The notes beneath the pieces were generated by a model. That model was not told the DNA's origin. It did no database searches and saw only the letters and a list, made by a program, of their open reading frames with translations. This document shows positions 62,038-64,000 of a stretch of DNA of 64,000 nt, piece after piece. Both the position numbers and the translations under genes were made by a program. The DNA is taken from NCBI GenBank assembly GCA_965247125.1, contig CBDFGO010000003.1, positions 1,612,001 to 1,676,000 of the forward strand, read 5' to 3'. The stretch is from CALBJU01 sp965247125 (GTDB taxonomy: Bacteria > Bacteroidota > Rhodothermia > Rhodothermales > UBA10348). Numbering within the stretch: position 1 is the stretch's first letter; the number at the start of each line of letters is the position of its first letter.

Positions 62038-63068
62038 AGTCCGACCGTCAGAGAGATCTGCTGCGTCCTGGCGATGTCAGAACTCACGTAGGCATAATCT
62101 GCCCGCAACCTGATGCCCATGGACGAAGGAGTCCGGATACCGAATCCAAACGTGCTTACTTCATTACTGAATCCATCCTGAAGAATCAGGCGTCCTGCTC
62201 GAAAGGAGATCACATCAACCGGTGCAAATGACGCACCGAAGCCAATCCGACCGCCGGCGTCGCTGGCAAGAGGAGGAACCCACTCCAGAGATCCTGAAAG
62301 CCTGTCGGAGAGCTCGTAGTGGATTCCCGTGGCCAGTTCGAATGGAACAGCCTCGGTATACGACTTGACCTCCGGTCGAATGTCGCTGCTTGATTTCCAG
62401 AACAGCGGGGCGGAAATATTTCTGGCCGAAACTGCATAGGTCAAATCGTCGGACAGCCTCAGGGAAAGGCCCGCTTCGATTGAGTAGCCATTGGCCGAGC
62501 CTCTCACCTGCCGGGATAAGCCTTCGGCAATTTCGTCAGCGTCAAAAACAACGTAGTCGCCCGCACTCAAAGCATTCTTGCCATAGACAGCGCGACGAAA
62601 GGAAGCCCCGACCCCTAGCCACAAGAACCGAATTCGGTGAGCGTACGCGAGCTGGAGGGAGCCCTCCGTGAGCGCGTCGTCTCCCGAAACCTGAGCCGAG
62701 AATGCGAGAGCACTCCGACCTATCAGAACGGGAAAGGCAACTGCGATGTGACCATACTCAACATTTTCGAGCTGATCGATGTAAGAAAACGTGAGTTCAA
62801 CACCGTCATCTGGATTAATGCCGGCGGCATTCCACCCGAGCGCATGTGCTCCTCTCTGGGATGCTGTTCCTGTATAACCAAGGGAGGCAGCCCTCGCCCC
62901 AACTCCGATTTCTGCGAATACACCCGGGATGGATGACAGGCCTTGCGCCCCTACAATCGACGCCGTCGACGTCGAATAGGTCAGCATACACAAAGAGACC
63001 ACCAGGCATCTGGTGGCCAGGGTAAGGGCAAAAATGGACAAATTCCTCATCGAATCTGCAGTAGCCAA
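62034..63068 (-). CDS. PorV/PorQ family outer-membrane protein
   Basis: This 344-residue protein has a signal peptide and then GVFAEIGVGARAASLGYTGTASQRGAHALGWNAAGINPDDG, the diagnostic N-terminus of the PorV/PorQ family (normally ...GARAxGMG...ALYWNPAG). In T9SS, PorV shuttles cargo to the attachment complex. It overlaps the following gene by ATGA and lies 20 bp after the partial surface-protein gene, so the three form an operon. A shuttle or attachment role for the neighbouring surface protein is inference. Confidence 0.87.
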   Translation of the reverse strand: MATADSMRNLSIFALTLATRCLVVSLCMLTYSTSTASIVGAQGLSSIPGVFAEIGVGARAASLGYTGTASQRGAHALGWNAAGINPDDGVELTFSYIDQLENVEYGHIAVAFPVLIGRSALAFSAQVSGDDALTEGSLQLAYAHRIRFLWLGVGASFRRAVYGKNALSAGDYVVFDADEIAEGLSRQVRGSANGYSIEAGLSLRLSDDLTYAVSARNISAPLFWKSSSDIRPEVKSYTEAVPFELATGIHYELSDRLSGSLEWVPPLASDAGGRIGFGASFAPVDVISFRAGRLILQDGFSNEVSTFGFGIRTPSSMGIRLRADYAYVSSDIARTQQISLTVGL

Positions 63069-63088
63069 TCGCCCTGCAGACCAACGGC

Positions 63089-64000
63089 CTACTTGACAAG
63101 AACTACTGGTAAAGTTTTGACGACCGTTCCGGAGCGGTCTCGCGCTTCAATTCGTATGATATAACGTCCATTTCTGGCCTTTTTGCCGTCCACCGTCAAT
63201 CCGTCCCATTCAATTTGGCGCAAACCTGACCGACTCCCGTATCTGCCTGGCCACTGCTGGTCACCCGAAAGGAGTGTCCGAATAAGCTCACCGCGCATAT
63301 TTACGATGTCGATCCGAACGCGTGCCGGAGGTGAACTCGTATCCAGAAAGTATCCGATTTTCAGAGGAGCAATCTCAGGAGAGAATGGAGAGGGTAGAGC
63401 AGAGAGATGCCTGATTTGCAGGTTTTGATTTGCACTTACAACGGTGTAATCACCCAGTTTGCTGGCATTATCGGTTGTTACGCCGAAATCGGAGGATGAG
63501 GAGAGGAGTACCCTCCACGACAGATCAGTATCGTCGAAGTGAGCGACCGAGTGCCCCCCCTCATACAGCTTGAGGGATGCATCTGCAGGTAATTGGATGG
63601 AAGCCGTGGTTTCTAAACTGTCTCCTACCAGCGATCGCTCCGACTTCAGACTGAATCGAACAACATATTCACCAGCAGTCAGATCATTTCCTTCGGAGAT
63701 GCCAGGATTAAACCGTTTGGGAAGTGGTTGCCGCGGATACGACAGTGCAAGTTCTCCTCGAAACGGAATCGAGCTTTCGTCCAGGAAAATTGTTGTGCCC
63801 TCATAATCAGTCAAGAATCGAGACCGACTTCCGTCAAGCTCCGCAAAAATGGCTACCTGAGCGGTATCAGAGCGTCCCGTAGTAGCATCTTTGGCAATCG
63901 CATACAATTCTCCGATGTATTGCTCATCGCCTGTACGAATCGAGCCTGTATTGTCTATTGTCGCGACATCCGAGGGCGATACGACCCACGTGACAGAATT
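63089..64000 (-). CDS. Large surface protein, C-terminal part (truncated by window edge)
   Basis: The frame is open to the right edge (codons continue through TTG 63907 without a stop), so only the last ~300 residues are seen. The first part, VVSPSDVATIDNTGSI, looks like a bacterial Ig-like (Big_2) fold; the C-terminus is FlgD-like: LPSPFSPEIAPLKIGYFL, RIDIVNMRGELIRTLLSG, IEWDGLTVDGKKARNGRYIIRIEARDRSGTVVKTLPVVLVK. This matches the terminal Ig-like/sorting region of T9SS-like cargo. It is followed directly by two PorV-like genes. Confidence 0.85.
   Translation of the reverse strand, partial: NSVTWVVSPSDVATIDNTGSIRTGDEQYIGELYAIAKDATTGRSDTAQVAIFAELDGSRSRFLTDYEGTTIFLDESSIPFRGELALSYPRQPLPKRFNPGISEGNDLTAGEYVVRFSLKSERSLVGDSLETTASIQLPADASLKLYEGGHSVAHFDDTDLSWRVLLSSSSDFGVTTDNASKLGDYTVVSANQNLQIRHLSALPSPFSPEIAPLKIGYFLDTSSPPARVRIDIVNMRGELIRTLLSGDQQWPGRYGSRSGLRQIEWDGLTVDGKKARNGRYIIRIEARDRSGTVVKTLPVVLVK

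Overview
The window looks like a chromosome segment from a Gram-negative bacterium of the Rhodothermota/Balneolota type (Bacteroidota superphylum). The evidence is a surface protein ending in a T9SS-like sorting domain (LGQNYPNPFNP motif), two PorV/PorQ-like outer-membrane proteins, an FG-GAP repeat lipoprotein, a diaminopimelate pathway (lysA, dapF) and a moderate G+C content. I found no rRNA, tRNA or CRISPR array.

Layout. 1-2.1 kb: 3' end of an SOS-type error-prone polymerase (dnaE2-like), the SRAP abasic-site protein YedK and an H-NS-like protein. 2.4-8.7 kb: an acidic protein, a CBM9-like lipoprotein, a translationally coupled four-gene cassette (di-iron lipid hydroxylase, 47-aa membrane peptide, heme-membrane/Rieske fusion, membrane-anchored protein) and an FG-GAP lipoprotein. 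8.9-11.1 kb: threonine catabolism (tdh-kbl). 11.2-19.3 kb: one very large secreted protein gene, now broken by an IS3-family element, an IS256-family element and a one-base frameshift. 19.5-25.3 kb: aroF-ppgK, a SPOR lipoprotein, a frameshifted deoC, and a diacylglycerol-kinase-like gene split by a second, almost identical IS256 copy with a clean 9-bp target duplication. 25.4-31.7 kb: B12/iron ABC importer parts, a polyprenyl diphosphate synthase, a hydrolase, galactokinase, a TlpA thioredoxin and a cupin.

32.0-37.5 kb holds the most unusual locus. Five closely packed or overlapping genes encode an OlsB/GlsB-like N-acyltransferase, a PlsC/OlsA-like O-acyltransferase, a DinB-fold protein, an 895-residue fusion of alpha/beta hydrolase + DedA membrane domain + ATP-grasp ligase, and an MlaE-type lipid permease. 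I read it as a candidate pathway for making, flipping and modifying an amino-acid-containing lipid. 37.5-42.0 kb: an SLC12-like transporter, lysA, and rplU-rpmA.

42.1-48.1 kb is a regulatory block: helical-repeat protein, HDOD protein, soluble histidine kinase, NtrC-type sigma-54 activator, a small membrane protein and a FliA-type sigma factor. A near-consensus sigma-54 promoter lies just upstream of the last two genes, suggesting a FleSR/FlrBC-like cascade feeding sigma-28. 48.3-64 kb: ppiD, dapF, phoH, panC, fumC, a MOSC protein, dnaG, a multi-span membrane subtilase coupled to a GNAT acetyltransferase, and three outer-membrane/surface genes running off the right edge.

A recurring oddity is a set of short tandem repeats (9-17 bp, 3-6 copies, each of different sequence) at gene boundaries, one of them expanded in frame inside a gene.
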